This document shows positions 13,378 through 20,439 of a stretch of DNA of 46,407 bases, in pieces. Below the pieces are notes generated by a model. The model was not told the DNA's origin, did not search any database, and saw only the letters and a list, made by a program, of their open reading frames with translations. The position numbers and the translations under genes are program-made. Numbering within the stretch: the first letter of the stretch is position 1; every line of letters starts with the position of its first letter. Source of the stretch: Flavobacteriaceae bacterium (GTDB lineage: Bacteria > Bacteroidota > Bacteroidia > Flavobacteriales > Flavobacteriaceae); the NCBI GenBank assembly GCA_002719315.1, contig PBHD01000006.1, forward strand, positions 1 through 46,407, in the 5' to 3' direction.

Positions 13378-13833
13378 TTAATTTGACTTTAGTCTTTTAA
13401 AAACATATCGAGTAATGAAAATAGCCTCAGGCTCTTTGTCAGCAGATTCAACTCCTGTTGCCATAAAAGCTAACTCCCATCCATCAGATGCTAAATCATT
13501 CATTTTTGCTGTAACCATGGCATCATTTGTGGCAATGTTATTAAATCTTATCCCTCCAACATTAAAAAAGTTTAAAAGCTTAGTTTCCTCAAAAGCTTTT
13601 GTTCTTATTTCATTTCTTTTTGCTTTAGACTTTTGCTTTTTTGTTTTGCCATCAACCTCTGTCCTAATAGTTGTTGCATATTTATAATCTACATTATCTG
13701 TTTCTGCTATCATACGAGATCTTCCTAATCCACTTTGGACTAGTGATTCAACAGTTGTGACGGTTTTATATTCATATGTCTGTGCATTAATACTTAATGA
13801 CCCTAACAAAAAAATTAATAAAATATTTTTCAT
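13378..13833 (-). CDS. Secreted DUF4177-like protein
   Basis: 151 residues from the Met at 13833, which begins a clear signal peptide (MKNILLIFLLGSLSINAQ); an open frame reaches 8 codons further upstream but adds non-signal residues. The mature part starts YEYKTVT and ends with LASDGWELAFMATG and ITRYVFKR, the pattern of DUF4177-type proteins (an initial YEYK strand, a DGWEL turn and a final FKR strand). The middle section is lysine- and arginine-rich. Function unknown; probably periplasmic. Confidence 0.55.
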   Translation of the reverse strand: MKNILLIFLLGSLSINAQTYEYKTVTTVESLVQSGLGRSRMIAETDNVDYKYATTIRTEVDGKTKKQKSKAKRNEIRTKAFEETKLLNFFNVGGIRFNNIATNDAMVTAKMNDLASDGWELAFMATGVESADKEPEAIFITRYVFKRLKSN

Positions 13834-13952
13834 GATTTTTTTATAAACAATATACAAAAAGGATGATTCATTTTTAGATCATTATTACAACATTTAATTT
13901 TAAATTTATTAAATCACATAATATTTGTACATTTATTAAAAAACTTACTACT

Positions 13953-14306
13953 ATGAAAAAACTATTATTCATCTCAATTTTTATGACTTCTTTATTTTCT
14001 TATTCCCAAGATCTAACTGTTAATGATATCCCTATTTCGGAATTGGATGCACAATACATAAGAGTTAATGCTGAAGTTAAGTTACTTAGGCCTTTCCGTG
14101 CAAGTGTTTTCCTTGACTGGGGTCAAATTTCTAGAATTAAAGAAGTAAGTAAAGGTTGGGTTCTTGACGAGAATGGAAAGAAATTTGCATTTAATGGAAT
14201 TATGGGTGCAGTGAATCTTTTAATTGAAAATGGGTATACAATAGACCATGTTTACTATAACGGAAATAGCGAGTCTGTTAACTATATAATGAAAAAGATA
14301 GATTAG
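13953..14306 (+). CDS. Secreted protein of unknown function
   Basis: 117 residues with a signal peptide (MKKLLFISIFMTSLFSYSQ, cleavage after about residue 19). The mature part of about 98 residues contains a probable alpha/beta domain: LDAQYIRVNAEVKLLRP, DWGQ, GWVLDENGKKFAFNG and a C-terminal helix-strand pair. No family recognised. It is the first of two plus-strand genes for exported proteins with a spacer of 36 bases. Confidence 0.6.
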   Translation: MKKLLFISIFMTSLFSYSQDLTVNDIPISELDAQYIRVNAEVKLLRPFRASVFLDWGQISRIKEVSKGWVLDENGKKFAFNGIMGAVNLLIENGYTIDHVYYNGNSESVNYIMKKID

Positions 14307-14342
14307 TTTTATTCAAATCTATTTTTTTACAAAGTATAAACC

Positions 14343-15032
14343 ATGAAAAAATCATTAATTCTTGTCTTTTTCCTTTGCCCTTTTATAATGCTTTCTCAAG
14401 AAGCCGTGAAGGATTCGTATAGTTATGTTAAAGTTTATGAAGTAGAGGGAAAATCACAAGATCAAATTCACAGTACAATTCTGGAGTGGATTGGGAAAAA
14501 TTTTAAATCTCCACAAGAAGTAATTCAGTTCAACGATAAAAATAAAATTATTATTGATCGTAAATTTAAAATGAGTCCAAAACTTATTCAAACCTCTCAA
14601 AAAACGACTTCAAACTACAAAGTTTCAAGCACTATGGTCTTTCTTATTAAGGAAAATAAATTTAGACTTGAAATGCAATTAAAAGATTCATACGTTTTTG
14701 ATGGGAAAAAAAGAGATCCAAATACAACTTGGGAAATAGCAAGTAATCAGATTAATGAAAATTATGTTGGAAATCTTCTCATGACTGCATTTTTAAATGT
14801 AAAGCAGTATCGTACATTTAGCTTTGGTGGAGGGCTTAATAGACCTCCATCTGACTTGCAGGGTGATGCTAAAGAAAAAAGAGCTGTAAGATATGTCGAT
14901 AAAGAGATAAAAAAGGGGCTTTATGTTCAAAGAATTAAAAAAGTAGCTCAAAGTTTAAATGATGAGATTTTAAGTGTCTTTAATTCTATTGAGGAATTTT
15001 TTAAAGATTCTCCAAATAACGACGACTGGTAA
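14343..15032 (+). CDS. Secreted DUF4468 domain protein
   Basis: 229 residues. A signal peptide (MKKSLILVFFLCPFIMLSQ) precedes a domain with the DUF4468 pattern: YVKVYEVEGKSQDQIHSTIL, then W..KNFKSPQEVIQFND and KIIIDRKF (about 28-80), with further beta strands to about 130. This TBP-like fold is common in exported Bacteroidota proteins of unknown role. The C-terminal third (about 150-229) is charged and probably helical. It follows the preceding secreted protein on the same strand and may be co-transcribed. Confidence 0.65.
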   Translation: MKKSLILVFFLCPFIMLSQEAVKDSYSYVKVYEVEGKSQDQIHSTILEWIGKNFKSPQEVIQFNDKNKIIIDRKFKMSPKLIQTSQKTTSNYKVSSTMVFLIKENKFRLEMQLKDSYVFDGKKRDPNTTWEIASNQINENYVGNLLMTAFLNVKQYRTFSFGGGLNRPPSDLQGDAKEKRAVRYVDKEIKKGLYVQRIKKVAQSLNDEILSVFNSIEEFFKDSPNNDDW

Positions 15033-15041
15033 AATTTTATG

Positions 15042-15197
15042 CTAGCAGTTTCTTAGCAGTTGTTCTATGGCTTTATTAATCCTAATAAAATTAATATCTC
15101 TTGTAAGGACAGGGAAATTAGTGTCATAATTAAATAACTCGAAAATTCTATCTACATGTTGTTTGTATTCTTTACTATATTTATCATTTCCTTCCAT
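15042..15197 (-). CDS. Possible 51-residue protein
   Basis: An open frame with ATG at 15197 and TAG at 15042 encodes a polar peptide beginning MEGNDKYSKEYKQHVDRIFE, with a plausible helical pattern and codon use like the genes around it. It fills an otherwise empty spacer between a DUF4468 gene and an MFS transporter, on the opposite strand to both. No family recognised and no signal peptide. Confidence 0.35.
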   Translation of the reverse strand: MEGNDKYSKEYKQHVDRIFELFNYDTNFPVLTRDINFIRINKAIEQLLRNC

Positions 15198-15278
15198 AGT
15201 ATGATAAATTTAACAATTTTTTCATAATCCAAATGGTCATTTATCGAATTGTTGTTTTGTATCTTTCCTTTTTTTGGA

Positions 15279-16538
15279 ATGAAAAAAATTAATCGGGGTC
15301 CACTTTTTTACATAATTCTTTTAATACTTGCAGGCGAAGCAGTTTATATACTTCCATATGTTTTGGCTCGAGTATTTAGACCAACATTTTTAGATGTATT
15401 TGAATTAAGTAATTTTCAACTTGGAAGTTTGTTTTCAGTATATGGAATTGTTGCACTGATTTCATATGCTTATGGAGGAGTGATTGCAGATAAATTCTTG
15501 CCTAGAAAATTAATGGCATTATCTCTATTCTTAACTGCTCTAGGAGGGATAATAATGGCAACTTTCCCATCATACCTAGTTTTACAAATCTTATTTGGTT
15601 ACTGGGGCTTTACTACTGTTTTTTTGTTTTGGGGAGCAATGATAAAAGCTACTAGGCTGTGGGGTGGTTCCTTAAGTCAAGGAAAAGCATTTGGCTTTTT
15701 AGATGGAGGTAGAGGATTAGTTGCAGCATCAATAAGCAGTTTAGGTGTATTTATTTTCTCATTTATTTTAACAGCCGACATTGAATCTGCTACTTTTATT
15801 GAACGTCAACAAGCATTTAAGTATGTCATTTTATTTTCTTCATTAGTAATTTCTCTAATTGGATTCTCAGTACTTTTTTTTATGAAAATGGAAGGAGAAG
15901 AAGAGTTAAAAGGACTTGCTTCTTCAAACTCAATTAAAAACATTAAATCTGTTCTTAAGATACCTTCGGTTTGGCTATTAATGATCATTATAATGTCTGC
16001 ATATGTTGGTTATAAATTAACTGATATATATTCTTTATATGCTTCTGATGTTATGCTTTATGATCAAATTCAAGCTGCAGAAGTAGGATCACTCCAGCTT
16101 TATCTTCGCCCCATAGTTTGTTTAACAATTGGTTTTCTCTCTGATAGAAGTAGTGGTATATCATGGATTATAACCGGTTTTATTATTATGTTATTTGGAG
16201 CAGCAATTTTTTCCTTAGGAGTTATTAAATCAAGTATGGATCTTATTTTTTTCTTATCATTAATAATAGTTGCAGTAGGCACATATGCTGTTCGAGCTCT
16301 TTATTTTGCAGTTTTTCAAGAAGGAAAAATACCATTAGCAATTACTGGAACAGCAGTTGGAATAATTTCTATAGTTGGATATACACCAGATGTTTTTGCA
16401 AGTCCAATTATGGGCTATCTATTAGACAGTTTTCCAGGTGTTCTAGGTCACCAATATGTTTTTGGCATGTTAGTTATTTTTTCTATTTTGGGTTTGTTGG
16501 CTTCAATAAAATTTGCCAAAGTAGTAAGATCAGCTTGA
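15279..16538 (+). CDS. MFS transporter
   Basis: About 419 residues with 12 hydrophobic segments. The first-half loop motif is recognisable as YGGVIADKFLPRKLMAL (compare G...D..GRR), and TM5 is Gly-rich (GKAFGFLDGGRGLVAA), as in the organophosphate/nitrate-type MFS branch. A charged loop around residues 205-225 separates the halves. The Met at 15279 (MKKINRGPLFYI) was preferred to one ten codons upstream because it leaves the usual short cytoplasmic N-terminus. Substrate unknown; neighbours give no clear hint. Confidence 0.75.
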   Translation: MKKINRGPLFYIILLILAGEAVYILPYVLARVFRPTFLDVFELSNFQLGSLFSVYGIVALISYAYGGVIADKFLPRKLMALSLFLTALGGIIMATFPSYLVLQILFGYWGFTTVFLFWGAMIKATRLWGGSLSQGKAFGFLDGGRGLVAASISSLGVFIFSFILTADIESATFIERQQAFKYVILFSSLVISLIGFSVLFFMKMEGEEELKGLASSNSIKNIKSVLKIPSVWLLMIIIMSAYVGYKLTDIYSLYASDVMLYDQIQAAEVGSLQLYLRPIVCLTIGFLSDRSSGISWIITGFIIMLFGAAIFSLGVIKSSMDLIFFLSLIIVAVGTYAVRALYFAVFQEGKIPLAITGTAVGIISIVGYTPDVFASPIMGYLLDSFPGVLGHQYVFGMLVIFSILGLLASIKFAKVVRSA

Positions 16539-16558
16539 TCAGGTTTTAATTTAGCAAA

Positions 16559-17155
16559 TCAGAAGTTGTATCTAGCTCCTACACTAAGAATTAATCTAGA
16601 GAATTTGTTGTTCTGATTTAAATCAACAGTTACATCATTAATTTCAGATTCTTTAAATTTCCCTGTGAAAAGATCAACATTAAAAGAATACCTCCATCGC
16701 CTTGAAATATCACCCAACATAAATGCGTTGCCTAAAATTACTCCACTTCCCTTCCATCTTATATCATCATTAGTGGTTTCAGTATCTCTATTAACAGCAG
16801 CTTTTAGTCCTAGAGCTAGTTGTGGTTTAATATACCAAGAAAACTTTTCTCCTATATCCAATGTGTAGGTTGGTCCAATTCCCCAGTAACTCAATGTGAA
16901 AAATACATCCTCTTCATATTTCTCTGATATTTGGAGTGATGCAGAAAAATTTATCGCGGCTCCATATTTTTCCGAAAATCTATATCCAGCATCCATTAAT
17001 CCAAAATGAATACCTTGTTTTAGGTCTTGACTTGAAGAGAAATCACCTCCCGGATACGTATATCCCATGGAAGCACCAAAATAAACTTTTGAGTCCTGTG
17101 AATAAGAACTTGATATTATAAACATTGTTATTATCGATAGAGTAATTTTTTTCAT
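16559..17155 (-). CDS. Outer-membrane beta-barrel protein
   Basis: 198 residues with a signal peptide (MKKITLSIITMFIISSSYSQ) followed by alternating amphipathic strands: YFGASMGYTYPGGDF, GLMDAGYRFSEKYGAAIN, YWGIGPTYTLDIGEKFSWYI, and a final SVGARYNF ending in Phe, the signal for barrel insertion by BamA. This is the small eight-stranded porin-family/OmpW-like type. No ligand can be inferred. It converges with the MFS gene, about 20 bases apart. Confidence 0.7.
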   Translation of the reverse strand: MKKITLSIITMFIISSSYSQDSKVYFGASMGYTYPGGDFSSSQDLKQGIHFGLMDAGYRFSEKYGAAINFSASLQISEKYEEDVFFTLSYWGIGPTYTLDIGEKFSWYIKPQLALGLKAAVNRDTETTNDDIRWKGSGVILGNAFMLGDISRRWRYSFNVDLFTGKFKESEINDVTVDLNQNNKFSRLILSVGARYNF

Positions 17156-17165
17156 AATCTTATTT

Positions 17166-17276
17166 TTAAAGATAGCCTAACAAATATGATACAAATAGAA
17201 TAGTTATTATTATAATCGAAAACCCGATAATCTTAATAAAAAGGTTATAACCTGTTACCATTTTTGACCACCACAT
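17166..17276 (-). CDS. Possible 36-residue membrane protein
   Basis: A short frame from ATG at 17276 to TAA at 17166. It encodes MWWSKMVTGYNL followed by a single strongly hydrophobic segment (about 13-34, rich in Ile and Leu) ending LLGYL. It lies between a barrel-protein gene and the terminator at 17289-17323, on the same strand. Small single-pass peptides of this kind are easily overlooked; low-complexity hydrophobic translation of AT-rich DNA is the alternative. Confidence 0.35.
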   Translation of the reverse strand: MWWSKMVTGYNLFIKIIGFSIIIITILFVSYLLGYL

Positions 17277-17285
17277 AAGTATAAA

Positions 17286-17323
17286 TTTAAAAAAAACCCT
17301 CAACTTAATTAGAAGAGGGTTTT
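17286..17323 (-). terminator. Rho-independent terminator after the GH2-SUMF1-Gfo operon
   Basis: A perfect 9-base stem, AAAACCCTC with GAGGGTTTT (17293-17301 and 17315-17323), 13-base loop. On the minus strand the stem runs into eight consecutive T. It starts about 20 bases after the stop of the gene at 17345 and closes the upstream minus-strand gene group. Confidence 0.8.
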
Positions 17324-17344
17324 ATTGTAGTCTTGAAATTTATT

Positions 17345-18028
17345 TTATTGATATCTTCTGAGAACTTCTACAATAAAGTCATGCGTCTGTTCAACCTCTC
17401 CGCGATTTTGAACATAAACTTTAAATGCCTTATTATCTTGTACCTCAGAGATAAATCCTAAATGATCATTAAGATTTTTTCCCGTTACCAGAGCCCAGTG
17501 TGAAGCTCCATTTGGCTTATTAACATCATATGTTCCAAAACCTACAACTCTGTCAGTAAATAATACTGAAGCGCTTTCGGTAAATTTCTTTTGAGCACTA
17601 GCAAAAGCTTTAGGATCTTTAGCTTTGATATCCCAAATATGAACCCATGGATTTTTCTTTGTATCTCCTTCCTTCCAATTCAGTATTCTGCCTGAACGAG
17701 CATCTCCCCATGATTCAACAAAATTAAATAATCCTCTCCAAAAAGCATCATTTTCAAAATCAGCAAGTTCTTCAGCAAATCCTCCATTATCTATTTCCCA
17801 CATCCAAACAATTCTATGAGTCCGTCCATCTTTCCTGCCATGTCTTAGGCGCTCTAGAACCATACCTCCAGAGTTAAACTTTTTTCCATCCATAAACTCA
17901 TCAAACAATTCAGCTATTTGATCTTGTGAGTTTGGTTCAACTGTGATTTCAATAAAATTAAATGCCATTTGCTGAGCACTTAAGATGCTAGCGAAAAATA
18001 AAACTGTAATAAATAATATTCTTTTCAT
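17345..18028 (-). CDS. Secreted protein of unknown function, possible tandem ferredoxin-like domains
   Basis: 227 residues with a signal peptide (MKRILFITVLFFASILSAQ). The mature protein seems to have two halves of about 100 residues, each opening with a strand and a helix (FNFIEITVEPNSQDQIAELF; NPWVHIWDIKAKDPKAFASA) and containing a Trp-rich strand (HRIVWMWEI; ASHWALV). This resembles the dimeric alpha/beta barrel (ABM) fold, but no family is firmly recognised. It is the last gene before a terminator, 64 bases after a Gfo/Idh/MocA gene on the same strand, which hints at a role alongside sugar oxidation. Confidence 0.55.
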   Translation of the reverse strand: MKRILFITVLFFASILSAQQMAFNFIEITVEPNSQDQIAELFDEFMDGKKFNSGGMVLERLRHGRKDGRTHRIVWMWEIDNGGFAEELADFENDAFWRGLFNFVESWGDARSGRILNWKEGDTKKNPWVHIWDIKAKDPKAFASAQKKFTESASVLFTDRVVGFGTYDVNKPNGASHWALVTGKNLNDHLGFISEVQDNKAFKVYVQNRGEVEQTHDFIVEVLRRYQ

Positions 18029-18092
18029 TTTAAGTTAATTTATGATTAATGAATCTAATTTAAAAATAATCTATTCCATATTAAAGAAAGAT

Positions 18093-19418
18093 TTATATGA
18101 ATTTAGTCTTACCAGGTATAGGTATCTGGTAATTACCATTCTTATCTGGCTTAACAGGGGGAATACTATTCCATGTCATTTCTTCAGGAACTAATTTCAT
18201 TTTTGATTCTAGAGCCTGTTTGAAAGTAATTTTCTGCCCCGAATATGTTGCCATTCTACCTAAAATTGCAGTCAATGTACTTTTGGCTCCATTTTCTGTA
18301 TCTGAAATTAACCCACCATTTCTAATAGAAGCAAATAAACGATCATGTTCAACTTGATATGGGTTTGGATCTTCTCTCTTAGGATATTTATATAACATTT
18401 TTCCATCAAGATCAACAATTTCTCCCTTCCCAATTTCTATACTCCCTTTAGTGCCCTGAAAAGCTTCATCTACTCGACTCATACATCCTGGAATGTGACG
18501 GCACTGACTTGAAATAACGGCACCACTAGCATAGGTGAATTCAACAAAATGATGATCAAAAATCTCACCATTGTCTCTACCATTTCTTACCTCTCTCCCT
18601 CCCATTCCTTGTGCTGAAACAGGGTAATCTCCTATAAACCAGTTAGCTACATCAATGTTATGAATGTGCTGTTCTAAAATATGATCTCCACATAACCAAG
18701 TAAAATAATACCAATTTCGCATTTGATATTCTAATTCAGATTGGCCAGGTTGTCGCTTATTAGTCCATACTCCATCACTATTCCAATATACCTGTCCCCC
18801 TCTAATCTTTCCTATTAAACCATTATCAACCTTATTTTTAAAATCTAAATATTTAGATTCATAATGCCTTTGTAAACCAACAACTACATTTAATTTTTTT
18901 TCTTTTGCAATTTTTGCAACAGACAGAACTTTTCTAACACCTGCAGGATCAGTGGCCAATGGCTTTTCCATAAAAACATGTTTCTCCTGTGAAATAGCAT
19001 ATTCAAAATGATATGGTCTAAACCCTGGAGGAGTGGTAAGTATAACTACATCTGCTAAATCAATTGCTTTCTTGTAAGCGTCAAATCCTACAAATCTATT
19101 TTTTTCTTTGATTTTGATATTCCTGGCCCCTTCAAAATATTCATTAATATTCTTTAAACTACTTTCTAAACGATCCTTAAATGCATCTGCCATAGCAACT
19201 AACTCAACATTTTTATCTGCTTTAAGGGCTTGAATAGCTGCTCCTGAACCTCTTCCTCCACAACCTACTAAGGCTACTTTTAATTTTTTCTCAGCATGAA
19301 CATTTGACATTGCTTCAACAAATAAAGGAGATGCTACAATTGCGCCTGTAGCTATAGAGGTTTTTTTTATAAAAGAACGTCTTGATTTGTTTTTAAAAGA
19401 ATTTGATTTGTTTTTCAT
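18093..19418 (-). CDS. Exported Gfo/Idh/MocA family oxidoreductase
   Basis: 441 residues. The Met at 19418 starts a Tat-type leader (KNKSRRSFIKKTSIATGAI, twin Arg near residues 13-14). The Rossmann domain follows with KVALVGCGGRGSGAA and the family motif HVFMEKPLATDP, whose Lys is catalytic in this family; GGREVRNGRDNGEIFDHHF belongs to the C-terminal sheet domain. An open frame extends 34 codons upstream, but it overlaps the previous gene and precedes the Tat signal, so it was rejected. Such periplasmic dehydrogenases act on sugars or glycosides with bound NAD(P). It is 19 bases after a SUMF1 protein and downstream of a GH2 glycosidase. Confidence 0.85.
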   Translation of the reverse strand: MKNKSNSFKNKSRRSFIKKTSIATGAIVASPLFVEAMSNVHAEKKLKVALVGCGGRGSGAAIQALKADKNVELVAMADAFKDRLESSLKNINEYFEGARNIKIKEKNRFVGFDAYKKAIDLADVVILTTPPGFRPYHFEYAISQEKHVFMEKPLATDPAGVRKVLSVAKIAKEKKLNVVVGLQRHYESKYLDFKNKVDNGLIGKIRGGQVYWNSDGVWTNKRQPGQSELEYQMRNWYYFTWLCGDHILEQHIHNIDVANWFIGDYPVSAQGMGGREVRNGRDNGEIFDHHFVEFTYASGAVISSQCRHIPGCMSRVDEAFQGTKGSIEIGKGEIVDLDGKMLYKYPKREDPNPYQVEHDRLFASIRNGGLISDTENGAKSTLTAILGRMATYSGQKITFKQALESKMKLVPEEMTWNSIPPVKPDKNGNYQIPIPGKTKFI

Positions 19419-19437
19419 TTGATTAAAATTTATTTGA

Positions 19438-20400
19438 TTAATAACTCCAATATTTTTTTTGAATCTCTTCTGATGGTATTTCAAGTGGTCGTACAATTCG
19501 AAATCCAAGAAACTGAGCATCAGTATGCCACCAAAGACTTTTAGGAATTTGTGGGTCTCTCCTTTTCCATCTTTTTGAAGAAGGTCTCCTTGAAGAGCTG
19601 CGAAGTCTCTCAGGCTTATCCATCCATGATCCGCCTCTCACTACTCTCGGATATGTTTTTGTTGGGGCTTCATAAGGATTAACTGCATTTTTCTTACGTT
19701 TTTTATATGCTGTTGGTATGTATTGATCTAAAGTCCATTCAGCTACATTACCATGCATATCATATAATCCCCAAGAATTTGGTTTTTTTTGTCCTACTTT
19801 TTGATATTTTTCATTGCTGTTATCAGAATACCATGCGTAATCTTTTAATTCACTCATATCTTCACCAAAAGAATAAGCTCCCTCTGATCCAGCTCTACAA
19901 GCATATTCCCATTCAGCTTCTGTTGGAAGTCGATAAAATTTTCCAGTCATTGCAGATAGCCACTCACAAAATTTAACTGCGGCCAATTGAGTCATACTTA
20001 TTGCTGGATATCCATCAGTTCCCATACCAAAACTCATTTCAACATAAGGCATAGTAGCTCCCGAAACAGCATCTACATCAATTGAAACCTCGCTTTCTAA
20101 ATCCTTTTTCATTTGGTGTTGATCAATTTCTCTGGATACAAAAAGATTATACAAGTCCCATGTTATTTCATATTGACCAATCCAAAAAGCATCTATCTGA
20201 ACTTCATGTTGAGGTCCCTCATCTGCAAAATGTCCAATCTCTGATTTTGGACTACCCATTTTAAAAGAACCTGAAGGGACAAAAATCATTGGTATATTCT
20301 CTTCTGTTTGAGGAACTTTTTGAACATAGTTGTTTTGAGCACTAATATTATATGACATTAAAATAATAAAAAATAAAAATATTTGATCTGAGTAACTCAT
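19438..20400 (-). CDS. Secreted SUMF1/formylglycine-generating-enzyme-fold protein
   Basis: 320 residues with a signal peptide (to about residue 21) and a SUMF1 domain covering most of the rest: PSGSFKMGSP, WIGQYEITWDLYNLFVS, YRLPTEAEWEYACRAG, GLYDMHGNVAEWTLDQY, RVVRGGSW and LGFRIVRPL. The Cys pair that true formylglycine-generating enzymes carry after the RGGS.. block is absent (the region reads DKPERLRSSSRRPSSKRW), so it probably does not activate sulfatases and may be a binding or structural member. Flanked by a GH2 glycosidase and a Gfo/Idh/MocA oxidoreductase in an apparent operon. Confidence 0.8.
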   Translation of the reverse strand: MSYSDQIFLFFIILMSYNISAQNNYVQKVPQTEENIPMIFVPSGSFKMGSPKSEIGHFADEGPQHEVQIDAFWIGQYEITWDLYNLFVSREIDQHQMKKDLESEVSIDVDAVSGATMPYVEMSFGMGTDGYPAISMTQLAAVKFCEWLSAMTGKFYRLPTEAEWEYACRAGSEGAYSFGEDMSELKDYAWYSDNSNEKYQKVGQKKPNSWGLYDMHGNVAEWTLDQYIPTAYKKRKKNAVNPYEAPTKTYPRVVRGGSWMDKPERLRSSSRRPSSKRWKRRDPQIPKSLWWHTDAQFLGFRIVRPLEIPSEEIQKKYWSY

Positions 20401-20439
20401 TTAATATAAATATGCCATAAATTTTTATTTTTTAATCTA

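Noticed and set aside
19419-19520. N-terminal extension of the Gfo/Idh/MocA protein
   Set aside because: It overlaps the end of the SUMF1 gene and would bury the Tat signal; the Met at 19418 fits an exported protein.
19438-20400. Functional formylglycine-generating enzyme activating sulfatases
   Set aside because: The catalytic Cys pair is missing after the RGGS block, and the only sulfatase in the window is a non-functional stub.
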